A stretch of DNA of 64,000 nt from JAPPFW01 sp965200835 (GCA_965200835.1 OZ241390.1:2666001-2730000); one strand, 5' to 3'; shown: positions 36,459-46,065, counted from the first letter of the stretch. The notes: generated by a model not told the origin, from the sequence alone. Numbers and translations: made by a program.

Positions 36459-37979
36459 GTGAAGCTGGCAAAGCCGGTTGAGGTCTCCCGCCGGATCGCC
36501 TCCACCCGGTCGCGCAAGATCAAGGTGGCCGGCCTGGCCGACCTCCTGTCCCGAGCGGCACCCGGAGAAATAGAGATCCTGGTCGGGTTCCTCAGCGGTC
36601 GCCACGCCAGGGCCGGATAGGCATCGGCGGGGCGACACTCTATGCGGCCCGGACCGATCCCGCCGAAAGCCCGAGTCTGACCCTGTCCGAGGTCGATCAC
36701 GCCATTGGGCGGATACCCGGCATCAAGGGTCGCGGCTCCCGCGCCCGGCGCTTGGAACTCCTCGAGGATCTGATGGGGCGGGCCACCGCCGAAGAGCAGT
36801 AGTTCCTATGGCGGCTCCTAACCGGCGAACTCCGCCAAGGCGCTCTCGAGGGTCTGATGATGGACGCCATCGCCGCAGCGGCGGATATCGACCCCGCGGT
36901 GGTCAGGCGGGCGGCCATGTTGGGAGGGGAAGCCGGATCGGTGGCCTCCACTGCTCTGATCGAAGGGGAAGCGACGCTGCGGGCGATGAGGATCCGTCCC
37001 CTGCGTCCGGTCCGCCCCATGCTGGCCACTACCTCCGGATCGATAGAGGATGCGCTGGCTCAGGCCGGTGCGTGCTCAGTGGAGTGGAAGCTGGACGGTG
37101 CCCGGATCCAGGTTCATCGGGCCGGGGAGGAGATCGCCATCTTCACCCGGAGCCTCAAGGAGGTGTCGGGCCGAATGCCGGAGGTCCGGGCAATGGCACT
37201 CGGCTTGCCGGGTACGAGGCGTGGTGCTGGATGGCGAAGCACTCACCCAGGACCAGGAGGGACTACCCCGACGTTTCGAGCAGACCATGAGCAGGTTCGG
37301 GTCGCACGAAGCATCCGGCGACACGCCGCTGCGGCCGTTCTTCTTCGACATCCTCCATCTGGACGGCCGTGACCTGATAGATGAGCCGCTCAGCACCCGC
37401 ATCGAGACCCTGGAACGGATCGTCCCTGCCGAGTACCGAGTTCCCCGCGTCATCACCGAGAGTGTTCAAATGGCGGGGGACACCTTCGCCCGGGCGCGCC
37501 AGCACCGCCACGAGGGCGTGATGGTCAAGAGCATCGACTCCACCTACGAGGCCGGAAGGCGGGGGAGAGCTTGGTTGAAGGTGAAGCCCGCTCATCATCT
37601 CGATCTGGTGGTGCTGGCCGCCGAATGGGGTCACGGTCGGCGCACCGGGTGGCTTTCCAACATCCATATCGGGGCTCGCGACCGCCGGACCGGCGAGTTC
37701 GTGATGGTCGGGAAGACCTTCAAGGGCATGACTGACCGGATGCTGGCGTGGCAGACGGAGAGGTTCACCGAGCTGGAGGTGAGCCGGCACCGTCAGGTCG
37801 TCTACCTCAAGTCCGAAGTGGTGGTGGAGGTGGCCTTCGATGGCGTGCTACCCAGTCCTGTGTACGAGGGGGGAGTGGCGCTCCGGTTCGCTCGGGTGAA
37901 ACGCTACCGGACCGACAAGACCCCGGCCGAGGCCGACACGATACAGCGCATCCGCCGCATATTCGAAGGTCGTGAGTGA
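36459..37979 (+). pseudogene. ligB: broken ATP-dependent DNA ligase (LigB-like)
   Basis: About 507 codons, the length of mycobacterial LigB, spread over frames. Piece 1 (GTG 36459, LAKPVEVSRRIASTRSRKIK ... VGFLSG) is followed by a frameshift near 36592-36608. Piece 2 (QGRIGIGGATLYAARTD ...) has an in-frame TAG at 36800-36802, then resumes FLWRLLTGELRQGALEG and carries the nucleotidyl motif VEWKLDGARIQVHR (Lys codon 37088). A second frameshift near 37199-37213 leads to VVLDGEALTQD ... HEGVMVKSIDSTYEAGRRG ... WLKVKP to the end at 37979. Two shifts plus a stop make it non-functional if the sequence is correct. Confidence 0.88.
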
Positions 37980-38075
37980 TCGGTTTCTCATCCGGTTAAC
38001 GTACGGATGTGAGCCGGGGGTGGATCGTCCGGTCCTACCTGGCTGATGCCGGCTAGTCGACTGTGGGATGACGCA

Positions 38076-38963
38076 ATGGATATGAAGCAGTACCAGAAGG
38101 TCAAGGAAGGCCCAGGGTTCATCGCCGCCCTCGACCAGAGCGGAGGGAGCACTCCGGGCGCCCTACGAGCCTACGGAGTGGCCGATGACGCCTACTCGAC
38201 CAGTGGCGAGATGTTCGACCTCATCCATGAGATGAGACGCCGGATCGTCACCTCCGCCAGCTTCGGGGGTGACCGCTTACTGGGCGCGATCCTGTTCGAG
38301 GACACCATGGACCGCCGGTTCGATGGCAAGAGTGCGGTCGAGTACCTGTGGGAGGTAAAGGGTATCGCGGCCTTCCTGAAGGTCGACAAAGGCCTCGAGC
38401 CGGAAGCCGGGGGGGTGCAGCTCATGAAGCCGATACCCGGTCTCGAAGAGTTTCTAGCCCGGGCTCGCCAGCATGGGGTGTTCGGCACCAAGATGCGCTC
38501 GGTGATCAAGCTGGCGGAACCCGAGGGTGTGCGGCGGATCGTCGATCAGCAGTTCGAGTTGGGGGAGAGGATCCTGGCGGCCGGTCTCATGCCGATCCTG
38601 GAACCGGAGGTCGACATCCGGAGTCCGCAGAAGGCCGAGGCGGAGGATCTGCTCAGAGAGGCGACCCTGGCTCGCCTCGACCACCATCCCGACGGCCCGG
38701 GTGTCGTATTCAAGCTCACCATCCCCACCTGTGATGACCTCTACCGAGACCTGGTGGAGCATCCCAAGGTGGTGAAGGTGGCAGCCCTATCCGGTGGCTA
38801 TACCCACGACCAAGCCTGCGACGGGCTTGCTCGCCAGCGCGGGATGGTCGCCAGCTTCAGCCGGGCGCTGCTGGAGGGCCTCGAAGTCGGGCAGAGCGAC
38901 GAGGAGTTCGACCGGACCCTCGACCGTTCGGTGGCGAACATTTTCGAGGCCTCCTCAACCTGA
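38076..38963 (+). CDS. fda: fructose-bisphosphate aldolase class I
   Basis: 295 aa, matching the compact bacterial class I aldolase (about 296 aa). It splits fructose-1,6-bisphosphate to triose phosphates via a Schiff-base lysine. Typical segments: FIAALDQSGGSTPGALRAYG, ILFEDTMDR, FLKVDKGLEPE, PILEPEVDI and VFKLTIPTCDDLY. ATG at 38076 fits homology; an upstream in-frame ATG at 38046 would add ten residues. Single gene ahead of the gcv operon. Confidence 0.92.
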   Translation: MDMKQYQKVKEGPGFIAALDQSGGSTPGALRAYGVADDAYSTSGEMFDLIHEMRRRIVTSASFGGDRLLGAILFEDTMDRRFDGKSAVEYLWEVKGIAAFLKVDKGLEPEAGGVQLMKPIPGLEEFLARARQHGVFGTKMRSVIKLAEPEGVRRIVDQQFELGERILAAGLMPILEPEVDIRSPQKAEAEDLLREATLARLDHHPDGPGVVFKLTIPTCDDLYRDLVEHPKVVKVAALSGGYTHDQACDGLARQRGMVASFSRALLEGLEVGQSDEEFDRTLDRSVANIFEASST

Positions 38964-39067
38964 AATCGCTCCGAAATGCTTCCCGGAAGCTTGTTCGGCT
39001 ATCGGTTGGCGGCCGGATCCCGCCCCGAGGTGGCAGGGCGGGTTACTTGTGTGCCGGTGCGATGTGA

Positions 39068-39073
39068 TACGGT
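39068..39073 (+). promoter_or_regulatory. -10 element of gcv operon (leaderless)
   Basis: TACGGT followed by 6 nt and GTG at 39080. No glycine-riboswitch signature is seen in the 116-nt gap after the aldolase gene, in line with a leaderless message. Confidence 0.45.
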
Positions 39074-39079
39074 AACGGT

Positions 39080-40192
39080 GTGGCGGGACAGGACGGTTCC
39101 GGCGAGGTGGGGCGGCTGCAGCCGCTTCTACTGCATCAGCGACACGAGTCGCTCGGTGCGCGCTTTGCTCCCTTCGCTGGATGTGAGATGCCGCTCCAGT
39201 ATCGGGGCATAGTCGGCGAGCATCGCGCTGTTCGCAAAGCTGTCGGCGTGTTCGATGTTTCCCATCTCGGGCGGGCCTGGGTAGACGGTCCCGACGCCGC
39301 CAGCCTGCTGCGTTCGGTCACTACCTACGATGTCACCACCCTTCCGGTCGGCCAGGCCCACTATTCCCTCTATTGCAACCAAGCCGGAGGGATCGACGAT
39401 GACGTGTTCGTTTACCACCTGCCCGGTGATCGCTGGCTGATCGTCCACAACGCTGCCGGCGCTACCAGAGACTTCGAGCGTCTGGTAGCGGCGGCCCCTC
39501 AGGCCCGAGAAGTGACCGCCGATACGGTCATGCTGGCCGTGCAGGGACCGGGTGCGATTGCGCTGCTGGCCCGTGTACTGGGGGAGGGGATCGCTTCCAT
39601 GACGCCGCGGAGCTGTGCCGAGTTCGCCTGGCGGGACACCACCGTCCTGTTCGCTCGCACCGGATACACCGGCGAGGACGGCGGCGAGTGCATCGTTGGC
39701 GGAGCCTGGGCCGAAGACTTCTGGGATGCACTCATCGAGGGAGGTGCCACCCCATCCGGGTTGGGTGCTCGGGATACCCTCCGCCTAGAGGCAGCACTTC
39801 CCCTGCACGGCAACGACATCGACAGCAGCACTCATCCTTACGAGGCAGGCCTCGGATTCGCGGTGAGCCTCGACGATGGTGTCCCGTTCACGGGACGCGA
39901 AGCGCTGGCCGGATTGAAGGCGGCTCCCAACCGGCGGCTCGCTTGTGTCATCGCTCGGCAGCGGGGTGTGTTGAGGCCGGGTTATCCGGTCCACGAACCC
40001 GGCAACGAAATGCCCGTCACCCACCTGACCAGCGGTGCCTTCAGCCCGAGCCTGCGGGTGGGCATCGGCATGGCCTATCTCCCGATACGCCTTGCCAAGC
40101 CGGGCGTAAGGCTCGAAGTCGATGTGCGCGGCCGGGCCCTGGCCGTCGAGGTCGTGCGCCGTCCGTTCTACCGAAAGTCGAGGAAGTCATGA
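39080..40192 (+). CDS. gcvT: aminomethyltransferase GcvT
   Basis: 370 aa T-protein of the glycine cleavage system. It moves the methylene group from the lipoyl-bound aminomethyl to tetrahydrofolate, releasing ammonia. Features: FAPFAGCEMPLQYRG, GVFDVSHLGRAWVDG, TGYTGEDGGECIV and LGARDTLRLEAALPLHGNDID. GTG start behind a TACGGT element. First gene of a four-gene operon; the stop overlaps the gcvH ATG (ATGA). Confidence 0.95.
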   Translation: MAGQDGSGEVGRLQPLLLHQRHESLGARFAPFAGCEMPLQYRGIVGEHRAVRKAVGVFDVSHLGRAWVDGPDAASLLRSVTTYDVTTLPVGQAHYSLYCNQAGGIDDDVFVYHLPGDRWLIVHNAAGATRDFERLVAAAPQAREVTADTVMLAVQGPGAIALLARVLGEGIASMTPRSCAEFAWRDTTVLFARTGYTGEDGGECIVGGAWAEDFWDALIEGGATPSGLGARDTLRLEAALPLHGNDIDSSTHPYEAGLGFAVSLDDGVPFTGREALAGLKAAPNRRLACVIARQRGVLRPGYPVHEPGNEMPVTHLTSGAFSPSLRVGIGMAYLPIRLAKPGVRLEVDVRGRALAVEVVRRPFYRKSRKS

Positions 40193-40593
40193 AGATGGAC
40201 TACGAGATCCCCGACGACCTTCACTACGCGGAGAGTCACGAGTGGGTGCGACGGGGAAACGCCGACCCGGATGAGGTCACGATCGGCATAACCGACTTTG
40301 CTCAGGATGAGGTGGGCGATGTGGTCTACCTCCAGCTGCCCTTCGAAGGAACCGAGGTGGTGCCCGGCGAGCCCTGTGGAGAGATCGAGTCGGCCAAGAC
40401 GGTTTCCGATCTCTACTCCCCGGTCAGCGGCGAGGTGATCGCCGTGAACGAGGACCTGGAAGACCAGCCCGAGCTGGTAAACGAGTCACCCTACGGGGAT
40501 GGCTGGCTGATCCGGGTGCGCATGACCGCTTCCGGTGAGCTCGAGGGTCTGCTCGATGCGGCCGGTTACCTGGCGCTTATCCAGGAAGGCTGA
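40189..40593 (+). CDS. gcvH: glycine cleavage H protein
   Basis: 134 aa lipoyl carrier. The lipoyl-lysine is Lys70 in GEIESAKTVSDLYSP. The N-terminus is DDLHYAESHEWV and the C-terminus is GDGWLIRVRM, as in the family. The ATG at 40189 overlaps the gcvT stop; the open frame begins further upstream inside gcvT but is antisense-like noise there. Confidence 0.97.
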   Translation: MKMDYEIPDDLHYAESHEWVRRGNADPDEVTIGITDFAQDEVGDVVYLQLPFEGTEVVPGEPCGEIESAKTVSDLYSPVSGEVIAVNEDLEDQPELVNESPYGDGWLIRVRMTASGELEGLLDAAGYLALIQEG

Positions 40594-40596
40594 GAC

Positions 40597-41967
40597 TTGG
40601 CGCACCCCTCGCCACCCCGATCTCCCCATCCCTACATTCCGGCGACAGACGTGGATCGTGCTCGGATGCTGGAGCGAGTCGGGGTGGACGACCTTGGATC
40701 GTTGTTCGCCGATATCCCGGCCGCCCTGCGGGACCCATCGATCGAGCTGCCGCCCGCGCTCACCGAAACGGAGCTGGTGGCCTTGTTGGAAGAACGGGCC
40801 GGACAGAATGCCTCGACGTCCCGGCCGAACTTTCTGGGTGCGGGTGCTTACCGGCGCTTCATCCCGACCGTCACCCGGCACCTGATCGGGCGGTCGGAGT
40901 TCGTCACCTCCTACACGCCTTACCAGCCGGAGATCAGCCAAGGAACCCTGCAAGCCGCCTTCGAGTACCAGTCGGTCGTGTGCGAGCTGACCGGCATGGA
41001 TGTATCCAATGCGGGCATGTACGACGGGGCCAGTTCCACGGCCGAGGCCTGCCTGCTCGCTGCCCGAGTCACGAGGCGCAAGGCGGTGGCTCTATTGGAA
41101 CCGATCCATCCCGGAACCGTCGAGGTGGTCCGTACCTACGCCCGCGGCCCGAGGCTGAGAGTGGACATCGTGGAGTCGGCCGAGGACACGACCCCCGAAC
41201 ACGCCTGCCTGGTCGTCCAGCAGCCCGACTACCTGGGCACCATCCTGGATCTCGCTCCGCTGGCCGAAGCGGCCCATTCGGTCCGAGCGCTCCTGGTCGC
41301 GGTGGCGGATCCCTTTGCGCTCGGCCTCATAAAGCCACCGGGCGAGGCGGGTGCCGACATCGTGACCGGGGAGGGACGGGACCTGTCGGGGTTGGGAGCA
41401 GTTGGTGGCCCTTCGCTCGGTCTGTTCGCAGCCCGCAAGAAGTATCTACGGCAGATGCCCGGCCGGATCATCGGACGCACGAAGGAACTACATGCCCCAC
41501 CCGGCGGCGGGGAGCCCCGCACCGGCTACGTGCTCACCTTGCAAGCGCGCGAGCAGTTCATCCGGCGGGAGAGGGGAGCGACCTCCAACATCTCCACTGC
41601 CCAGTCCCTACTGGCGGTGGCCTTCACCATCACCATGCAGGCTCTGGGAGCCCGGGGTCTGAGAGAGGCGACCGAGCTGTGCTACCAGCGGGCCCATGAT
41701 GCCGATGCCCGCATCGCGGCCGTGCCCGGCTACGAGACACCGGATCGGGGACCCTGGTTCCAGGAGTTCCTAGTGAGGGGACCGGTACCTGCCGACGAGC
41801 TCGCTAGGCGGCTGGCAGCCCGAGGTATCACCGCCGGACTAGATATCTCGGATCGACCCGAGCCCGAGGCGGGCGACGCATTGCTGTTCGCAGTGACCGA
41901 AGCCACACCCGACGCCCATGTGGATGCTCTGGTGGAGTCGCTGGCCGAGATTGGGGGAGAGCTATGA
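40597..41967 (+). CDS. gcvPA: glycine dehydrogenase subunit 1 (GcvPA)
   Basis: 456 aa N-terminal half of the P-protein in its two-subunit form. Segments: FLGAGAYRRFIPTVTRHL, YTPYQPEISQGTLQAAFEYQS, CELTGMDVSNAGMYDGASS. Together with GcvPB it decarboxylates glycine using PLP. TTG at 40597 starts it 3 nt after gcvH; homology begins at HPYIPATDVDRARML. Its stop overlaps the gcvPB ATG. Confidence 0.95.
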   Translation: MAHPSPPRSPHPYIPATDVDRARMLERVGVDDLGSLFADIPAALRDPSIELPPALTETELVALLEERAGQNASTSRPNFLGAGAYRRFIPTVTRHLIGRSEFVTSYTPYQPEISQGTLQAAFEYQSVVCELTGMDVSNAGMYDGASSTAEACLLAARVTRRKAVALLEPIHPGTVEVVRTYARGPRLRVDIVESAEDTTPEHACLVVQQPDYLGTILDLAPLAEAAHSVRALLVAVADPFALGLIKPPGEAGADIVTGEGRDLSGLGAVGGPSLGLFAARKKYLRQMPGRIIGRTKELHAPPGGGEPRTGYVLTLQAREQFIRRERGATSNISTAQSLLAVAFTITMQALGARGLREATELCYQRAHDADARIAAVPGYETPDRGPWFQEFLVRGPVPADELARRLAARGITAGLDISDRPEPEAGDALLFAVTEATPDAHVDALVESLAEIGGEL

Positions 41968-43442
41968 CCGTGCCCCGTCCGGGAACTGAGGATTTCGGAG
42001 CCAAGCTTTGTTTCGACCGGGGAGCACCGGGCCGGCGAGCCGCGGACGTGCCAACGTGGGGGAGGGATAGGACCCTGCTACCAGATGATCACCTGCTGCG
42101 AGAGTCGGTACGGCTGCCGGAGCTCAGTCAGGGCGAGCTGGTCCGTTACTACACCGCCCTGTCCGTGCGTAACTTCGGAATCGACTCGGGAACCTATCCG
42201 CTCGGTTCCTGCACCATGAAGTACAACCCGAAGGTGAACGATGCGGTGGCCTTGCTAGCGGGTTTCGCAGCGGCCCATCCACAGGTTCCGGCCGACGATG
42301 CCCAAGGAACACTTCGCACCCTGCTGGAGCTGCGCGACGGTCTGTCGGAGCTGACCGGCCTTCCTGCGGTCAGCCTGGCTCCGGCGGCAGGAGCTCAGGG
42401 GGAGCTGGCCGGGGTGCTGATGGTGACCCGAGCCTTGGAGGATCGAGGCGAACTGGAGACCCGGCGGCGCATCCTGGTGCCCGACTCGGCTCATGGGACC
42501 AACCCGGCCACCGCGGCGATGGCCGGTTACCAGGTCACCCATATCGAGACGGCCGCCGATGGGGCGATGGATCGGGCGGAGATTGAGCGTGAACTCGACG
42601 AGACCGTGGCAGCGGTGATGGTGACGGTGCCCAACACGCTGGGGCTGTGGGAGAACGGGATCGAGGAGGTCGCCGAGCTGATCCACGATGCTGGCGCCTA
42701 TCTGTACGGTGATGGGGCAAACTTCAACGCCATCATGGGCCGAGTGCGTTACGGGGATCTAGGGTTCGATGTGGTCCACCTCAACCTCCACAAGAGCTTC
42801 AGCACGCCCCACGGAGGAGGTGGCCCTGGGGCAGGACCGGTGTGTTGCACCGACGAACTAGCTCCCTACCTTCCCACTCCGGTGGTGGAGGAGGATCAGG
42901 ACGGGTTGGTGCGCTTCGTGGCCCCGGAGCGCAGTATCGGCCACACACAGCAGTTCCACGGCAATATCGGCGTGCTGATCCGAGCCTATGCCTATCTGAG
43001 GGCGCTCGGGCTCGAAGGACTGCGAGCGGCCTCGGGCCAGGCGGTGCTGAACGCCAACCTGATGCGCACCCTGCTCCACGACCATTTCGACCTTCCTTAT
43101 GACCGGCGGGTGATGCATGAAGTGGTCTTCTCAGGAACGCGCCAGCGCCGGGAGCATCGGGTACGTACCTACGACATGGCCAAACGGCTGATCGATTACG
43201 GTTTCCATCCGCCCACCGTCTACTTCCCGCTGATAGTGGAAGAGGCGTTGATGATAGAACCCACAGAGACGGAACCCCCCGAAGCAGTCGAGGCCCTGGC
43301 CGCCGCATTGATCGCAGTGGCAGAGGAAGCAGAGCGGGATCCCGACACGCTACATTCGGCACCCCGGACTGCTCCGATCGGCCGTCTCGATGAAGCAACG
43401 GCAGCACGACGACCTGTACTACGCTGGACGGAAGGTTCCTAA
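41964..43442 (+). CDS. gcvPB: glycine dehydrogenase subunit 2 (GcvPB)
   Basis: 492 aa C-terminal half of the P-protein, with the PLP lysine in VHLNLHKSFSTPHGGGGPGAG. SYPLGSCTMKYNPKVND-type sequence (TYPLGSCTMKYNPKVND) and DSAHGTNPATAAMAGY are diagnostic. It completes gcvT-H-PA-PB; the lipoamide dehydrogenase (L-protein) is not in the window. Confidence 0.96.
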   Translation: MTVPRPGTEDFGAKLCFDRGAPGRRAADVPTWGRDRTLLPDDHLLRESVRLPELSQGELVRYYTALSVRNFGIDSGTYPLGSCTMKYNPKVNDAVALLAGFAAAHPQVPADDAQGTLRTLLELRDGLSELTGLPAVSLAPAAGAQGELAGVLMVTRALEDRGELETRRRILVPDSAHGTNPATAAMAGYQVTHIETAADGAMDRAEIERELDETVAAVMVTVPNTLGLWENGIEEVAELIHDAGAYLYGDGANFNAIMGRVRYGDLGFDVVHLNLHKSFSTPHGGGGPGAGPVCCTDELAPYLPTPVVEEDQDGLVRFVAPERSIGHTQQFHGNIGVLIRAYAYLRALGLEGLRAASGQAVLNANLMRTLLHDHFDLPYDRRVMHEVVFSGTRQRREHRVRTYDMAKRLIDYGFHPPTVYFPLIVEEALMIEPTETEPPEAVEALAAALIAVAEEAERDPDTLHSAPRTAPIGRLDEATAARRPVLRWTEGS

Positions 43443-43528
43443 TACACCGCAGCGTATAGGAACGCAGAAGTGATACCCAAGGTAACGCCGGTGGCCAAAT
43501 GCTTGTTGGGTGCCCTATAGGACGACCG

Positions 43529-44338
43529 TTAACCGGTCCAGGGTGCTAGTACGGCGGCGACGCCGTCGAGGATGCGGGCACAGTCCAAATGTTCCGGGTC
43601 CCCGAAGACCTTTATTTGGGCTGCGAAGTAACTTGCTAGCGAGCGAATGTCCGCAGCTTCCCTGCCCATGTCCCGCAGGTCTTGAGCCGAGGACACTCCC
43701 AAGCTATCGAGTCCTGGATATAAGAGGCTGTCCGGTATGGGTTCCCAGTCGGGACCGCTGTAAGCCCGCCGTACGAGGAATGACCAGTCAAGGAGCTCCG
43801 TCACAAGCATTTCTTCCCAGTTAATGGTCTTAGCACACTCGGTTGCCTTTAGCCCTTACCAGGTGTTGGGTAGCCGATGGTCCCAGGTGGGATGGTTCAC
43901 CCAGGGGGGTGCAAGGGGTCTGCCGGTGGTGGTAGTGGTGGGTTTGGTGCTGGCTGTTGTGGTGGGGGTTTGTTGAGGTTCGGGTTGGGTGTCGGCTGGT
44001 GATGTCAGGGTGGTGTCGGTTACGGCCATGTCATCATCGGTGCTGCTGTCGCCTGCGGCGAGGGTGGTGTCGGTCGTTTCGATCCCGGGGTCGGGTTCCG
44101 GGTAGGTGCTTACGGGAGGGCTGGCGGTGGTGATTGAGGCTATGTAGGTACCTGCGGTGGTCGTGGTACGGACGGTGGAAAGGTTGGCGGCGGTGGTACT
44201 GGTGCTGATTCTGGTTGTACTGTCGGTAGGTGGGGAGTTGTTCCCAGGGCTGCTGTCATGACCAAGGTCAGCGCGAAAAGCAGGTATCAGGATGAACCAG
44301 AGGGTGGCTGGTCGTGGACGCTTGATGTCAGCCCACAA
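43529..44338 (-). pseudogene. Thr/Pro-rich anchored protein, copy B, split by a stop codon
   Basis: Second copy of the family described at 44667-45470. The first part (44338-43856, 160 codons from TTG) has the membrane anchor and the Thr-rich stalk ending PTWDHRLPNTW; then an in-frame TAA (43856-43858) stands where copy A has Asp. The same frame continues through GLKATECAKTIN to the C-terminal module SSAQDLRDMGREAADIR ... APWTG, ending at 43529. Either a pseudogene with one nonsense codon, or two separate products: a stalk and a freed C-terminal module. Confidence 0.7.
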
Positions 44339-44498
44339 CTTGCCTGAGTCCTCTCCTTACCCTGTGTGCTCCGGTTCCTGCTTGAAGTCGTGTCACCCGA
44401 GTTCCCAATGAATCATACTCCCGGCAGGTACAGTCGCGACGCATATAAGACCACGCCGTAACCGAGTCCTCCTTTGCTGCCGTTCCGAAGTCGAACCG

Positions 44499-44666
44499 TT
44501 ACCCGGTCCAGGGTGCTAGTACGGCGGCGGCGCCTTGGAGGACACGGGCGCAGGCTGGATGTTCAGGGCCGCCGAAAAAGTATATCTGAGATGCGAAGTC
44601 AGCGGCGCGCCATCGAACGTCCGCAACTTCTCTGCCCATGTCCCTTAGGTCTTGGGCCTGGAACCG
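44499..44666 (-). pseudogene. C-terminal module remnant of the Thr-rich family, copy C
   Basis: In the same frame as copy A, directly after its TAG stop, about 56 codons read RFQAQDLRDMGREVADVRW ... FFGGPEHPACARVLQ ... APWTG followed by TAA at 44499-44501. This is a third C-terminal half without start codon, anchor or stalk, left by tandem duplication or unequal recombination. It would only be made by read-through of copy A. Confidence 0.7.
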
Positions 44667-45470
44667 CTAACCGGTCCAGGGTGTGAGTACTGCGGCTACG
44701 CCCTCAAGGATGCGCGCACAGTCCGGATGTTCGGGGTCCCCGAAGAACTCTATATCTATTGCGTAGGAGTCTGCGCGCCATCGAATATCCGCGGCTTCTC
44801 TGCCCATGTCCCTTAGGTCCTGGGCGGAGGACACTCCCAGGTAACTAAGTCCTTTTTCCATCGGGCTGCCGGGTGTCGGCTCCCAGTCGCTACTGCTGTA
44901 AGCCCAGCGTACCAGATCTGAGAAGTTAAAATAGGTCGTCGTAGCTAGAGCGCTGCCGTTGATCGTTTTATGGCATTCGGTTGCGCCGAGCCCGTCCCAG
45001 GTGCTGGGTAGGCGATGGTCCCAGGTGGGATGGCTCACCCATGGTGGTATAGGCGGTCTGCCGGTGGTGGTAGTGGTAGGTTTCGTGCTAACAGTCGTGG
45101 CAGTGGCTTGTTGACGGTCCGGTTGGGTGGCGGCTGGTGGTACCACGGTCGTGTCGGTCACTGCGATGCCACCATCGGTGCTGCTGTCGGCTTCGGCAAG
45201 AGTGGTGTCGGTCGTCTCGAACTCGAGATCATCTTCGGCGTAGATGATCTCGGGAGGGCTGGTTGTTGTGACCGAGGCGACAGAGGTACGTGAGACGGTA
45301 GCCACATGGGCATCTGAAGAACTTGTGACCGGGGTAGTGCTGGTGCTGATAGTGGTTGGTGGGGGGTTGTTTCCGAGGGCTGCTGCCATGACCAAGATCA
45401 CAGCTACCGCCGGTACCAGGGCGGGAAACCATCGGGTGGCCGCACGTGAACGTTTGGTGTCGGGTCGCAT
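44667..45470 (-). CDS. membrane-anchored Thr/Pro-rich protein, copy A (intact)
   Basis: 267 aa, no known family recognised. Layout: basic N-terminus, one membrane segment (about residues 14-33), a 100-residue stalk rich in Thr, Ser and Pro (TTISTSTTPV ... TKPTTTTTGRP), then a globular C-terminal module of about 125 residues with WVSHPTWDHRLPSTWDG, SDLVRWAYSSSDWEPTP, LGVSSAQDLRDMGREAADIR and FFGDPEHPDCARILEGVAAVLTPWTG. Two conserved Cys (ATECHKT and HPDCARI) could pair outside the cell. The stalk resembles cell-wall-spanning linkers. Copies B and C lie directly downstream. Confidence 0.75.
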   Translation of the reverse strand: MRPDTKRSRAATRWFPALVPAVAVILVMAAALGNNPPPTTISTSTTPVTSSSDAHVATVSRTSVASVTTTSPPEIIYAEDDLEFETTDTTLAEADSSTDGGIAVTDTTVVPPAATQPDRQQATATTVSTKPTTTTTGRPPIPPWVSHPTWDHRLPSTWDGLGATECHKTINGSALATTTYFNFSDLVRWAYSSSDWEPTPGSPMEKGLSYLGVSSAQDLRDMGREAADIRWRADSYAIDIEFFGDPEHPDCARILEGVAAVLTPWTG

Positions 45471-45735
45471 GTTGGCTCTAATCTTACCAGGTGTGGCTTC
45501 GGCTCAACCAAATACATCTACCGCATACACGCCATAAACAACTTCGGCGTAGAATCCAACCAGTCCCTTCCAGCCCCGATTACCACACCAGGACCGGGCC
45601 AACCACTCGAAGCTGAACAAGGCTAGGGGCCCGATCGGTGCCCGACGGCACCGAGCCGACAGGACCAGCCACCGCAACGTTTTGCCTGCCCCGGGGGGTG
45701 TAACTTTACATAACATGGATTATGGGACAAACGTT
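45471..45735. other. intergenic stretch with one repeat copy
   Basis: 265 nt between copy A of the Thr-rich family and the DUF433-like gene. It holds one copy of the 14-bp repeat at 45700-45713, followed by a short inverted pair CATAA/TTATG. A 70-codon minus-strand ORF (45716-45504) has no support. Confidence 0.5.
45700..45713 (+). repeat. 14-bp direct repeat, left copy
   Basis: GTAACTTTACATAA. It matches 46119-46132 at 13 of 14 positions and lies just beyond the 3' end of the DUF433-like gene. The two copies bracket that gene. Confidence 0.6.
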
Positions 45736-46065
45736 TTAGTGCTTGAGAAGCGGAATCGTCACTCGCAGCGAAGGACCCGGAACCCGGGCTAGTACACAAC
45801 GATCCAATAAGGCCCTCACCCGCCTGACCACATCTTGCAGGCGTCTCATCCGAAAGTCGATCACCTTCTCTGCTCGTGCCCGTTCGACACCTGGGAACCA
45901 GCTGAGGAACTCGTCCAGCATTGCCCCTGCGTTGACCTTGGCCAACAGTGCCGAAATGGGTACCACGAAACACCGAGCGCCGCTCAGCCGGTCTGCGTGT
46001 CGTTCAACGGCGTCGCAGGTTTCCCAGGTCGCTGCTTGTGGCCACTGGGCCTGTTGTTCGTCCAT
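45736..46065 (-). CDS. DUF433-like small protein
   Basis: 109 aa. The centre, RLSGARCFVVPISALLAKVNAGAMLDEFLSWFPGV followed by a helix, fits the DUF433 pattern (a G-x-R-hydrophobic strand, then a helix-turn-helix-like part ending EFLxxFPxV). DUF433 proteins are often antitoxin-like partners of a PIN-type toxin (DUF5615), but no such partner is adjacent. The C-terminus is Arg-rich (RMRRLQDVVRRVRALLDR). Bracketed by two 14-bp repeats. Assignment is from pattern only. Confidence 0.5.
   Translation of the reverse strand: MDEQQAQWPQAATWETCDAVERHADRLSGARCFVVPISALLAKVNAGAMLDEFLSWFPGVERARAEKVIDFRMRRLQDVVRRVRALLDRCVLARVPGPSLRVTIPLLKH

Noticed and set aside
38964..39079. Glycine riboswitch ahead of gcvT
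   Set aside because: No tandem glycine-aptamer signature; the -10 spacing suggests a leaderless start.
45504..45716. 70-codon minus-strand ORF next to the DUF433-like gene, considered as a toxin partner
   Set aside because: No DUF5615/PIN features, and composition unlike a folded protein.
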